Assembly: GCA_004151065.3 (NCBI GenBank)
Contig: NWUY0300021643.1
Span: 1,869-11,995, forward strand
Direction of reading: 5' to 3'
Origin: Larix sibirica
Lineage: Eukaryota; Streptophyta; Pinopsida; Pinales; Pinaceae
DNA: 10,127 nt
Under the pieces are notes generated by a model. The model worked only from the letters and a program-made list of their open reading frames with translations, had not been told where the DNA came from and ran no database searches. Below, one piece after another: positions 1 through 7,282 of the stretch. Made by a program: the position numbers and the translations under genes. How positions within the stretch are numbered: the stretch's first letter is position 1; each line of letters begins with the position of its first letter.

Positions 1-299
1 TAGTTTATTAACAACTCATCACCAAGAGAGAAACAAGATACTTCATGCACAACAACAAATCTAGATTCCTTATTTTTCATTAAGAACTCTTGGTCATTAG
101 AGTGTTCCACAAATGAACAATTTGCACTTAACAACGAGCACCTAGAGTTAATCATGAACCCTGCAATCTTTCCATGAGTGTGTGGATGACCGTTGTTATA
201 TAATAAGTTCTTCCTGTTAAATTTTCCTGAAGCATAAACATTCATTCGCATACTATACATGGACATACTATGTTTGTATTTAACAATATTCAAGTAATC
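1..299 (-). CDS. SET-domain-like C-terminal exon, runs off the left edge
   Basis: Read on the minus strand from 299 to 3, this segment has 99 codons with no stop and continues past the window edge. Its residues fit the second half of a SET (lysine methyltransferase-type) domain. A GKIAGFMIN stretch (plus about 148-174) stands where the SET family has its R-F-hydrophobic-N motif, followed by ANCSF. After a polar insert come SRFVVVHEV and GDELLIN, with the next codon beginning TA, as expected for the closing Tyr of the family's G-E/D-E-L-x-x-x-Y motif. The usual N-H-S-C residues are not present, so substrate and activity cannot be claimed. The frame meets a TAA just upstream (303-305) and no clean in-phase splice acceptor was found, so the 5' boundary is uncertain. 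It lies downstream, on the same strand, of the Cys-containing exon at 745-1155 and may be part of the same gene. It could be a live exon, a gene relic or a captured fragment. Confidence 0.5.
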
Positions 300-744
300 A
301 GATTAACTATAAAGAGGACTACAAAATTGCATAACTGCTACTGACTATTTGGGAGGAACGAACACATGTGAAAGGATAAAAACCCAAGATTTGCATAATT
401 TATTTTTGACTTTGCGATCATGTAATTGTTACCAAAATAGGAGAATTTGGTCCCAACATAGAGCATAAGCAGGGTAGACAAACAAGCACCATACAAAGCA
501 TGATTGTAATTGGTTTGGTATTTACTTTGCAGATGGGCGAGAAGAGAGAAATCATCGCTACCGTCCAACAATTGAATTTATCTTTGCTTGTATTTGGACA
601 TTTTTTTTCTCTTAGTTCATACAACTATTTGGATCTACTTGTAGAGATTTTTTTGGTGGTATTAATATCATATGTTAGCTCACTAGAATTCTTAGTTGAC
701 TCATTAGAAGGAGACATGTTGGTCAATTTAGGATGAAACGTGGT
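300..744 (-). pseudogene. Decayed linker between the Cys exon and the SET-like exon
   Basis: Past the TAA at 745-747, the same minus-strand frame continues with a Ser/Thr/Asn-rich stretch (about 744-630), a second stop just before 624, and a further open run to about 418. Another frame is open from 571 to 338. None of this matches a family I recognise. The shared frame and Ser/Thr-rich composition suggest eroded coding sequence or retained introns of the SET-like gene. The plus strand has a good-looking splice acceptor (a T-rich stretch then TTTGCAG at about 525-532) followed by an ATG at 533 and about 67 open codons, so a plus-strand exon cannot be excluded. Confidence 0.2.
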
Positions 745-1155
745 TTATTTGGATTCCAACTCTTCAAAGAATGAGAGTATGGAAGTGTTCCTACGTGTTT
801 TTTCTGTTTCACCTATTGGATCATTAACCGCAGTGAGGGGTATTAGATCGTCAACTTTGGGTAGTCGATCATTAATATAATGAAATAGCGTGACATGCCT
901 AGGGTTCACCTTTAACCTCTTACATTTCGAACACCCACATACTACACGACTGTCATGAAAAATTTCCAGTGCACATTGAAGTACCATTGGCATGAGATGG
1001 TTACTGGATGATGGAATGCCATAGTTTGAGGGGTATAGTACCCTTCCATTTTCATCTACCATTTGCCTACAATATGTTGCTCTAGATAAGACCTTGCAAA
1101 TTTTTGGGAGTGGTGGAATATCATGTGCATTCGAACTAGATCCAGAATTATGATC
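745..1155 (-). CDS. Unrecognised Cys-containing exon, minus strand
   Basis: From a splice-acceptor-like TTTTGTAG (plus 1156-1163) the minus strand is open for about 136 codons, ending at TAA 745-747. It begins Ser/Asn-rich and acidic, then reads DIPPLPKICKVLSRATYC. In the middle comes VVCGCSKCKRLK, a C-x-C-x2-C cluster (plus about 920-950), followed by a basic/His stretch and an acidic, Glu-rich end. An internal ATG at 1060-1062 would give 105 residues, but the open frame and composition continue upstream to the acceptor, so I prefer an exon start at 1155. The Cys cluster loosely recalls the transposase-associated domain of plant CACTA proteins (CPC..KC), but the rest does not fit well and I do not assign the family. 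The strand and order suit a position 5' of the SET-like exon. It could be a transposon-derived or host gene, possibly pseudogenised at the terminal stop. Confidence 0.45.
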   Translation of the reverse strand, partial: DHNSGSSSNAHDIPPLPKICKVLSRATYCRQMVDENGRVLYPSNYGIPSSSNHLMPMVLQCALEIFHDSRVVCGCSKCKRLKVNPRHVTLFHYINDRLPKVDDLIPLTAVNDPIGETEKTRRNTSILSFFEELESK

Positions 1156-1238
1156 CTACAAAAGTCAATGCACGATTATTCAAATGCACGTGAAAAGACA
1201 ACATAAATTCAAATCGATAATCGAAAAAAATGGACCTA

Positions 1239-1307
1239 CTAGTGATGGCAATGGAAACTTGAACTTGGGATGATATGGAATGAGTTGGAATTTGAAGAAT
1301 CATCCAT
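1239..1307 (-). CDS. Possible first exon of the minus-strand gene
   Basis: An ATG (1305-1307, minus) opens 22 codons, MDDSSNSNSFHII and onward, ending at TAG 1239-1241. The Ser/Asn/His-rich composition matches the start of the exon at 1155-745. A donor-like GTAGGT begins at about 1240 and the intervening ~85 bp is AT-rich and ends in TTTTGTAG, as a small plant intron would. However, joining the best donor to that acceptor does not keep a clean frame, so this is a suggestion only. Confidence 0.22.
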   Translation of the reverse strand: MDDSSNSNSFHIIPSSSFHCHH

Positions 1308-1420
1308 TTGATCTATTGCTCTTTTTCCCCCTGTAGTTGAGTAAAAAATAATATCAACACATGTCTTCATTCTTAAAAAACAATTGGGAATATGGCAACA
1401 CTCTTATTTTATAAACTAAT
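1308..1420. other. Unassigned spacer
   Basis: AT-rich sequence between the minus-strand gene fragments and the palindrome series. It could contain the promoter of the minus-strand gene, but I see no clear TATA box placed to support that. Confidence 0.3.
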
Positions 1421-1422
1421 CA

Positions 1423-1499
1423 GTGCACCTAAAATTGTATTGGCACACCGGTGCGCCTTAACAAGAGTTGCACACCGGTGTGATATTTTCAAAGGTGCA
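1423..1499. repeat. GCAC/GTGC palindrome cluster 1
   Basis: Four boxes lie in 77 bp: GTGCAC (1423-1428), GCACACCGGTGCGC (1443-1456), GCACACCGGTGTG (1470-1482) and GGTGCA (1494-1499). The second and third share the palindromic core CACCGGTG. Centres are about 24, 27 and 20 bp apart. This is the densest part of a series that continues to about 2646. Confidence 0.6.
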
Positions 1500-1544
1500 T
1501 CGAGGAAAGCCTCCACAATCACCTTTACAAAGGAAAAACCTTTG
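1491..1544. repeat. Nested hairpins next to the palindrome cluster
   Basis: AAAGGTG (1491-1497) can pair with CACCTTT (1520-1526), enclosing an inner GAGG/CCTC stem (1502-1505 with 1510-1513). Immediately after, CAAAGG (1528-1533) pairs with CCTTTG (1539-1544). These are simple DNA inverted repeats with no sign of a terminator or RNA gene. They add to the symmetric character of the region. Confidence 0.4.
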
Positions 1545-1619
1545 CAAAGTATTAATTGCAGAAGTTTACCATTCCATTTTTTGGTTTTGTTGTCATTGGT
1601 TAGCTTATGTTAATAATAT

Positions 1620-1765
1620 GCACTAGTGCTCTATTATCTATTTAGTGCACTGTTATCTCGACGACAAAATGCAAAAGTTTATATTTTCTTTTTTTTTTCT
1701 ACTTTTTATACAATGCGCTTGAATGATAATAGCACATTGGTGCATTATTATCTAAGTGGTGCACC
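1620..1765. repeat. GCAC/GTGC palindrome clusters 2 and 3
   Basis: There are two paired-box units of the same design. GCACTAGTGC (1620-1629) plus GTGCAC (1645-1650) are separated by an AT-rich spacer containing ATTATCTA. GCACATTGGTGC (1732-1743) plus GGTGCACC (1758-1765) are separated by a spacer that again contains ATTATCTA. Centre-to-centre distances are about 23 and 24 bp. The shared spacer word indicates the units are related copies rather than chance palindromes. Confidence 0.6.
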
Positions 1766-2362
1766 AAATTTCTGATTTAAAAAAAAGAAAAAAATATGAA
1801 CACGTTTATTATCACTGGATCGAAATATCAAATGAAAAAGAGCGGGAATTTAACTTTAAGACAATGAGATTATAAATAAAAGAAAACTCTAATCCTTAAA
1901 CCTTTTTTGGCTTAAATTTTGAGGAGTGATTGATGCAATAGATATTTACCAGTGAAGAGTTTGGAGAGACGAAGTTCTATGAAGACAAATTTTGTAAGGG
2001 ATCATCGTGGACACATACAATTGTGCAGAGGAGACATTTCAGGTAAGTTTTCTTTCAATAGAATTAAAAAGGGAATAAATTTTATATGTTTTGTTGGAGA
2101 AAATAGAGGATATAGGAGTTACCTTCAATGCTATGAACCCTTTTGCTCATGTTCCTTCAAATTTATCTCCATTACTGCAAACCCTAGGGTTCTTATTCAT
2201 TTCCTTTTGTTTTCTATTTCACAATAAATTTTATTTTTAGCAATGTACATTTTTTGGTTATTTATATTAGTATATGGGGCTTTCGGTTGCTCTTAGAATG
2301 AGACCATGATGTAATTCAGTTCGAAGCCGAACTATATGGACTGTCCTTGTTGGATTTTTTTT
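1766..2362. other. Unassigned stretch between palindrome clusters
   Basis: No gene is recognised. A short plus-strand open segment (1952-2227, GTG start, first ATG at 1979) contains a perfect plant donor, AG|GTAAGT, at 2040-2046, so 1952-2040 could be a small exon; its translation matches nothing I know. At 2179-2191 sits AAACCCTAGGGTT, two telobox-like halves head to head. The remainder is AT-rich. Confidence 0.25.
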
Positions 2363-2646
2363 AAAGCGCTTTTGTTGTTCGCAGTGTGCGTTTTAAACAA
2401 TAGTCGCACTAGTGCATTTTTCCTTATAAGGTGCACTACTTTTGGATAATAAAAATTGTCACTAGATTAATTGATGAGCAAATTACAAGACATGCACCGG
2501 TGCATTTATATTTCTATGATGCACCGTATAGATTAAATTTTATTTTAAATGTAAATACATTTAGCGATGTGTACTATACAGACCATACACATTGGCGTGT
2601 TTATAACATATAAGACGCACATGTCTTGTATTTCGGTACAGTGCAC
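2363..2646. repeat. GCAC/GTGC palindrome clusters 4 to 6
   Basis: The series resumes with AAAGCGCTTT (2363-2372), CGCAGTGTGCG (2380-2390), GCACTAGTGC (2406-2415, identical to the box at 1620), GGTGCAC (2430-2436), TGCACCGGTGCA (2493-2504), ATGCACC (2519-2525), ACACATTGGCGTGT (2587-2600, a variant of the box at 1732), GACGCAC (2614-2620) and GTGCAC (2641-2646). Within each cluster the centres are again about 23-26 bp apart. The palindrome core varies (CTAG, CCGG, ATTGG) while the GCAC and GTGC arms are kept. Confidence 0.6.
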
Positions 2647-2955
2647 ACAGATAGTCTCGAATACATTTTTTCCTAAAATTCTTTACTTATTGTGTAAAAA
2701 AACATTTTATAATTTATGTGTTTCATTATGCACGGCATGTATTGATAAAAATGGCCAATAAAATATATGGGATAAAAATCATTGCGAAGGGGGAGAGGGA
2801 AACACATATGACACAAAGAACATGGTACGTTTTTGTAATTTAATATAAAAGTAATATATTGGAATTATCAGTATGTTTAAAAGATGTGTATTGGTTTATG
2901 CATGTCACTCAGAGCATTAAAAAATTTAAGGAAACTCTATAACATTGTTTATAAT
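2647..2955. other. AT-rich stretch, no gene seen
   Basis: Weak open segments here have no recognisable product. It includes a purine-rich GAAGGGGGAGAGGGAAA tract at about 2785-2801. It would be the leader or promoter region of the transposase-like exons that follow. Confidence 0.3.
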
Positions 2956-3130
2956 ATGAGTGAAGTAGAGCAAAAAAGCTTTAAGAAACTCTTGCAACTG
3001 AGAAATTATGTGGATCAAAAGGTGACTAACATGAGGTTTTTGTTTGAATTTTTATTGACAATGCTTCTCAACAAAAAAAGTTATTATGTTTCAAACTTTG
3101 GATTTCAAATTTGTTGAATGTTGTGCAGAG

Positions 3131-3460
3131 ATAGAGAGTGAGGAAATGGGACACCCCAAAAAGATAAAAATTAAGAAGAATGTAAATGATGATGATTTGG
3201 TCATCTGTTCAATTGGAGTGGCATTGGAAGTTAATGAGCGGAGGAATTTTTTTTATAAAACTTCAAGGGATACAGCGAAAAGAACATATAGACACACTTT
3301 TAATTTACGGTACAAAAATCAATCCAATGACTCTAAGAATCAGGTTATAAGTAAACTACAAGAAGCATTTATGGAGCAGTGGGAAATGAGACCAGTGAGA
3401 GTTGTAATGGAGAAAACATACAACAACAAAAACGAATCGTTTAAAACGTATTATTGTTGA
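3131..3460 (+). CDS. Largest exon of the transposase-like relic
   Basis: Open from 3086 to the TGA at 3458-3460; the first part (3086-3130) looks intronic because it ends in TTGTGCAGAG. Starting at 3131 after the second AG keeps phase with the exon ending at 3021. The 109 residues are very basic (KKIKIKK near the start), with one short acidic DDD. The C-terminal third (VISKLQEAFMEQWEMRPVRV, then KTYNNKNESFKTYY) looks like the helical segment that precedes the H-x-x-G block in plant Transposase_24 proteins. The match is by eye and could be another transposase-associated protein. Confidence 0.45.
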   Translation: MESEEMGHPKKIKIKKNVNDDDLVICSIGVALEVNERRNFFYKTSRDTAKRTYRHTFNLRYKNQSNDSKNQVISKLQEAFMEQWEMRPVRVVMEKTYNNKNESFKTYYC

Positions 3461-4184
3461 AGAATGTTTTTCTAAAATAGCTATATACTAGTCCAAAACA
3501 TAGTTTCTTAATATTTTTTGCTATGCTTATTTTCGTATAATATTTATCATTTTTTTCAATGTGCTTTTTCATTTCTTAGGAAGATTGCTAAAATTCCTTA
3601 GAAAGAACGATGTGATATCTGAAATATGGCGATAGGGATGTTAAAAAGGTTATCATGAGATGGTCAAATAAATGAACATAACCACATCGCAGGGGAGTCA
3701 TCTCAACAACAACGTGCATCAAACATATGTAATAATTTTTATTTTTATTTTTAATGTGCATAGAGATTAATTATCGCATGAGATACTAGTTTTTATTTGT
3801 TTTGTTGTAGCATAAATGAAAAGAAAATGACACCCATCCAATGCATAAGATGGGAGGAAAAGGCCAAAAATGGTTGATCCCAAAGTTTGAGAGTACTTGT
3901 GTTTTTTTTTCATGTTTCATATTTGGTGTGATGTTTATATCTTAATTAATTTAAAATTGTACATGGATGTTTTCTAACAAGTGAAAACATACGGTGAAGA
4001 GCCATCCAATCATTTGATTGACATTAGATTAAGTAAGAGTTATGAGTATATGTTAGGGTATCAAGGGTTAACTGAACACCTTATAAGTAGCTATATTGTT
4101 TTATGTCCCTTATTTTATAATTGATAAAACAACAAGAAATATTTGATTATATCTATGCTTTGTCATGACATATGAAACTCATAG

Positions 4185-4286
4185 GAAACAAAGTATGGAA
4201 GGGAACCAATAGAGGATTTATGGACACATGACATGAAGAACGATTTCGAAAATATGTGTGAAGTTTACGATTCACTCGTTGAACTG
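4185..4286 (+). CDS. C-terminal exon of the transposase-like relic (GREP...LWTHD)
   Basis: Bounded by an acceptor-like CTCATAG (ending 4184) and a donor GTACAC (from 4287). The 34 codons are all open. They include YGREPIEDLWTHDM, which aligns with the conserved G-x-E-P ... L-W ... T-H motif near the C terminus of plant Transposase_24 proteins, followed by an acidic helix (FENMCEVYDSLVEL) like the family's YxxM/L region. This is the most family-like segment of the relic. An ATG at 4233 lies inside it; the frame reads on through the donor to TAA 4425-4427, but the tail after 4287 is AT-rich and intronic in character. Confidence 0.5.
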
Positions 4287-4432
4287 GTACACTTTTTCAT
4301 TTATGCAGTTATGTATATTATATTAACTATAAATGTATATATACTCATCACATTTTATTTTTATGCTTGTATATGGAACATGAAAATATGGAATGAAATG
4401 AAGTCAATCAACAAAAATTTCAAATAACTAAG

Positions 4433-4513
4433 GAACAATATCCCCTGAAAGTGATGAAGAGATTGGGGCATGGAATCAACTCGAGCGACTACAGCAGTTC
4501 GAGCGATGAATGA
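4433..4513 (+). CDS. Possible last exon of the transposase-like relic
   Basis: After an AG at 4431-4432, two overlapping frames are open to nearby stops. One ends GINSSDYSSSSDE at TGA 4511-4513. The other reads SPESDEEIGAWNQLERLQQF and ends at TGA 4507-4509. Both look like hydrophilic tails, and I cannot decide between them. There is a direct TCGAGCGA repeat at about 4481 and 4499. Confidence 0.25.
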   Translation, partial: EQYPLKVMKRLGHGINSSDYSSSSDE

Positions 4514-4578
4514 CGATCAATACATTTGAATGTCTTTACTGCAAGTTGTATATTTTGGAATTTTTATCTATGAAAAAC

Positions 4579-4802
4579 AAACATTCTCTTTAATGTGTAC
4601 ATATCACCCCAATTGTATGAGTATAAGTAATCAATAATTGTAACAATGTCAAAATGACATTTTGATTATCAAGGACCTTTATGTTGTCCCATATTTTGGA
4701 TTCTTATTTGTATATAATAAAATGGGTTTCTTCTCTATTGGTTTGTCTAATGTCCCAAAATGTTCTATTACAATTCGGGTCATATGTCCACATTAAAGAG
4801 AA
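4579..4802. mobile_element. MITE-like element with ~32-bp terminal inverted repeats
   Basis: The left end (4584-4615, TTCTCTTTAATGTGTACATA and onward) is the reverse complement of the right end (4771-4802), with 3 mismatches in 32. The element is about 219 bp, AT-rich and has no coding capacity, as expected for a MITE or foldback. The bases just outside (ACA on both sides) could be a short target duplication, but this is too short to be sure. The internal sequence contains a smaller inverted repeat, AATGTCA/TGACATT (4645-4661). The superfamily is not determined. Confidence 0.6.
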
Positions 4803-4849
4803 ACATTCTCTTTAGTGTGGACATATCACCCCAATTGGGGTGATATGTC
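4803..4849. repeat. Extra copy of the MITE end and a perfect 30-bp palindrome
   Basis: Directly after the MITE, 4801-4837 repeats its left flank and left end (4579-4615) with 2 mismatches in 37. It forms a hairpin with the right end: arms 4771-4802 and 4806-4837, loop of 3. The module then turns back on itself: 4820-4849 is a perfect palindrome centred on CCAATTGG, its arms reading ACATATCACC and GGTGATATGT. The order of modules is forward, reverse, forward, truncated reverse. Confidence 0.65.
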
Positions 4850-5600
4850 ACAAAACATTATTGTAAATGTGCCCTTGAGCATAGTTATGGTTTTTTCCAA
4901 GCACTGGCTCATATTTCAAACTACCTTAACTAATTGATGGGACATAAATCTAAATGTTGGATAAGGGGAAAGAGATAATTGGAGCACCCTTATGGTGGAA
5001 GTTGGTTAATTTTTTATTATTATTATCATTCTTCTTTTCTATAGTAACTCTTTTCCATGTACGCAAGTGGCTTGATGAGTGGAGGGATCTAAGTCTTTAA
5101 TGATTTTTCATTCTAAATAGAAAGGATTCGTGAGACATAAGTTAATATGATAAGTGGTCTAGGTTTGAGGAACCTAGGTCTTGTTGACAAAGGAACCGAT
5201 TGTGGAATTATTAGGTATAATCAACCGCTTGATCACTCTTGGAGGAACACATGTATTTCACTTGAAAGAACTAAGCAACCTACAAACTAGGTGAATACTT
5301 AATAACACTAACCCACAAACTTATGAGTCAGAAGAAGAAGAAACTCAAGTTATTACAAACATTCTCGCAAGCGAGACATAATCAAGAGAAGAAAAAAAAC
5401 TTGAATGACAAGGTAATTTAAGGGATTCATAATGACATATTCCTGGAAGGGCTCCAAACCCTCCTTCATGTGATGATTTTGGACACCTCAAGATCAAGTA
5501 TGTTCATGATATGACAATGGAGAATTCCAATCCGCCCCTTATAAATCCATAGAGTCCACTTATCTTACACATCCACCACTTCTCCCACGTAGATCTTATT
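4850..5600. other. No gene seen; possible degraded LTR or leader of the retroelement
   Basis: This 750-bp stretch has no recognisable coding frame. It contains an ATT microsatellite (about 5012-5028), a small inverted repeat CTAGGTT/AACCTAG (5159-5177), and a TATAAAT at 5540-5546, about 80 bp before the first gag-like reading. Its place just 5' of gag makes a decayed 5' LTR and leader plausible. I found no primer-binding site and no matching LTR elsewhere in the window. Confidence 0.3.
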
Positions 5601-5619
5601 ACACATCTTAACCATTTGC

Positions 5620-7282
5620 ATCAATGGAACATCATGAGTTGTACCACCAATATATAAGGTTTTGGGGGCATCAACACCCCCTCATCTAGTATTTTTATAA
5701 GTATGATTAATTCCCCTATGTCTAGCATGTCCATTGGAGGCACTAACCCTGCTATGACTAGGACTTCCATAGCATCTACACCCATGGTAACCCCCATAAG
5801 TGGGATCAATTCCTCAACCTTTTCTCCCTAGAGTAGCAACACATTGTATTTTAGAAAGATATATTTTGGGATGCCAACTTTTAATGTTAGCATCCCTTCT
5901 ATTTTTACGAACCCAAATGTGCCAATAGGAATTTTGCTTATCCAGTTTGCATTTGGAGGTGGACACATTCCTGCATCCACACCATCTTTAAGAAGTGGCT
6001 TCTTTCTATATTCTAGTATATCAGCTAGAAGTGCAACCTTTCGGGGAATAAGGAACATGTTGAGTGGCAATATTCCATAAAACCTTGGGTTCCAAATGTA
6101 CCAACCCTATACCCTTAGAGGTGGAAAATTGTCAGGGGGTAGCTTCATTAATGGCAATATGATGTACAATTAAATGATGGTGGGACAATCCCAAAACAAT
6201 TGGATTTTGTTTTCCTAGAACAAATTGTCATTTATAAGGACATTAAATCTATATGATTTGATGAAGTTAACCAATGACCTAGTTCTACACAACCCTAATT
6301 GGCCCATCATTCCAACTTAGCTACCTTCAGATGCCCAAAATTCAAAGGAAATGATGGAGGAGATCCTATGAACCATGTAATGACCTTCTATCTCTAGTGT
6401 TCTTCCAAATCATTGATGGATGATATTATTAGGCTCAATATTTTTCAGTGTACCTTGAAAAAGATAGCTACAAAATGGGACATCAATATTCCACACTCAA
6501 TTTATAATGATTTTTGTCCTTAGTAATGACCTTGTTGGCACATTTCGAGTTGCACATTTAATATATAATAGGGAACAAACTATTGACATCATTTTGATAT
6601 GACATGTCCACCCACATTTCTAACCATATTCATGAATGGAGGAGGAGATGTTGTATGATCAAGGCCTAAATCCCAGATGAATTTCTAGTTAACTAGTTCA
6701 TTAAGTAGATATTGTCATACATTGCTAAGGATGTGGCCCTATTTGGGGTCACTACTAAAGAACATGATACCATTAGATCCCAACAACATGATTTGGTGTA
6801 TTCCCAATCATTGATTTTTTTATGATATTTTACCTAATGAAACTCGGGTTGAAACATACATGACCAAACCAAAAACTAGACCACACACTAAAGGTGTGAT
6901 TGGTTCCATTAAGAACACTACAACGAGTTAGGTATCGAATCAAATGGGACATATTTATTTATATTCAAATACACCTTATATTACTCAAAACACTATTCGC
7001 ACCTCAATCCCTACACAAAAATTTGATGTCCTTTTAGTACCTACTTCTGATAAGAAAGGGAACCAACAAATTGGAGGGAAGAAAAATGCAAAGAATTTTT
7101 TTTCAAGAAAGGGCCTAGAAATTACAATAATAATAACGATGTTGGTGGGGGGGGGGGGAAGAGAAGGAGAGGTCAAATTTACTTGTAATTTATGTCAAGA
7201 TGACAATCTTACTCATCAATGCCCCCAAAATGAAGGAATCTCAATGCATGTTAACACAACGAGAAGTGCCACAACGACCTAG
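5620..7282 (+). pseudogene. gag: Ty3/gypsy gag, disrupted
   Basis: Gag forms the capsid and nucleocapsid of the virus-like particle. The reading must jump frames. A Gly/Pro/Ser/Asn-rich N-terminal part occupies about 5844-6320 (GGHIPASTPSL, with stops). The capsid core starts at 6323 with FRCPKFKGNDGGDPMNHVM, then SLMDDIIRLNIFQCTL, with one TAG at 6395-6397 standing where related proteins have Trp. After a frameshift near 6520-6535 comes THISNHIHEWRRR at about 6610-6650, then a segment reading IAKDVALFGV and DLVYSQS to 6822. The tail (6944-7282) holds a Lys/Asn-rich region and the zinc knuckle. The N terminus (perhaps the ATG at 5622) is uncertain. A 12-G run at 7147-7158 in the tail is prone to slippage. 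Confidence 0.8.
7184..7222 (+). other. Gag CCHC-type zinc knuckle, altered
   Basis: The sequence reads CNLCQDDNLTHQC. The two leading Cys and the last Cys are present, but the position expected to hold the first His is Asn; a His is kept three residues later. The knuckle binds nucleic acid in the nucleocapsid. It is located near the gag C terminus, as in other Ty3/gypsy elements. Metal binding is probably lost or weakened. Confidence 0.65.

Larger units (their letters stand above)
2956..4513 (+). pseudogene. Plant Transposase_24-like (CACTA/En-Spm type) relic, multi-exon
   Basis: Five or six short plus-strand segments with plausible splice borders read together like a plant transposase of the PF03004 type. 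Exon 1 is 2956-3021 (ATG; donor AG|GTGACT). Exon 2 is 3131-3460, acidic and basic, with a K/R-rich patch and FMEQWEMRPVRVV near its end. Exon 3 is about 3580-3728, whose end reads QINEHNHIAGESSQQQRAS and fits the family's N-rich segment ending H-x-x-G-x-x-S. A segment after an acceptor at about 3810 is uncertain. Exon 5 is 4185-4286, reading YGREPIEDLWTHDMKNDF and onward, which fits the family's G-(R/Q)-E-x-x-x-x-x-(L/F)-(W/F)-x-x-T-H block. The last segment is 4433-4513. A stop closes exon 2 without a good donor and exon 3 has stops in places, so the copy is probably dead. In live elements the protein binds element ends or catalyses transposition. The upstream palindromes are candidate binding sites. 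Confidence 0.45.

Noticed and set aside
1392-1613. Plus-strand 73-codon frame
   Set aside because: It runs through palindrome cluster 1 and the nested hairpins; the repeated AHRC words come from the repeated CACCGGTG boxes, not from a protein.
1423-2646. CRISPR-like array
   Set aside because: The boxes are short and palindromic with unequal spacers and varying cores, in a eukaryotic context; there are no constant repeats of CRISPR length.
2431-2761. Overlapping plus-strand frames at 2431-2613 and 2567-2761
   Set aside because: They cross the palindrome repeats, have no domain features and are Ile/Tyr/Thr/Cys-rich, as chance AT-rich translation is.
4771-4837. Rho-independent terminator or small RNA hairpin
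   Set aside because: The stem is long, but it is made of MITE end modules in a plant-type sequence; transposon foldback explains it better.
4850-5600. 5' LTR of the retrotransposon
   Set aside because: It is suspected from position, but no TG...CA ends, primer-binding site or second LTR copy could be seen, so it is not called.
5621-6070. Minus-strand open frames at 5621-5809 and 5828-6070
   Set aside because: They lie opposite the gag N-terminal region, and their translations look like antisense of its Gly/Pro/Asn-rich sequence, with no family features.
6985-7176. Minus-strand frame with poly-Pro and Ile/Val runs
   Set aside because: It is the complement of the poly-G and AAT repeats in the gag tail.
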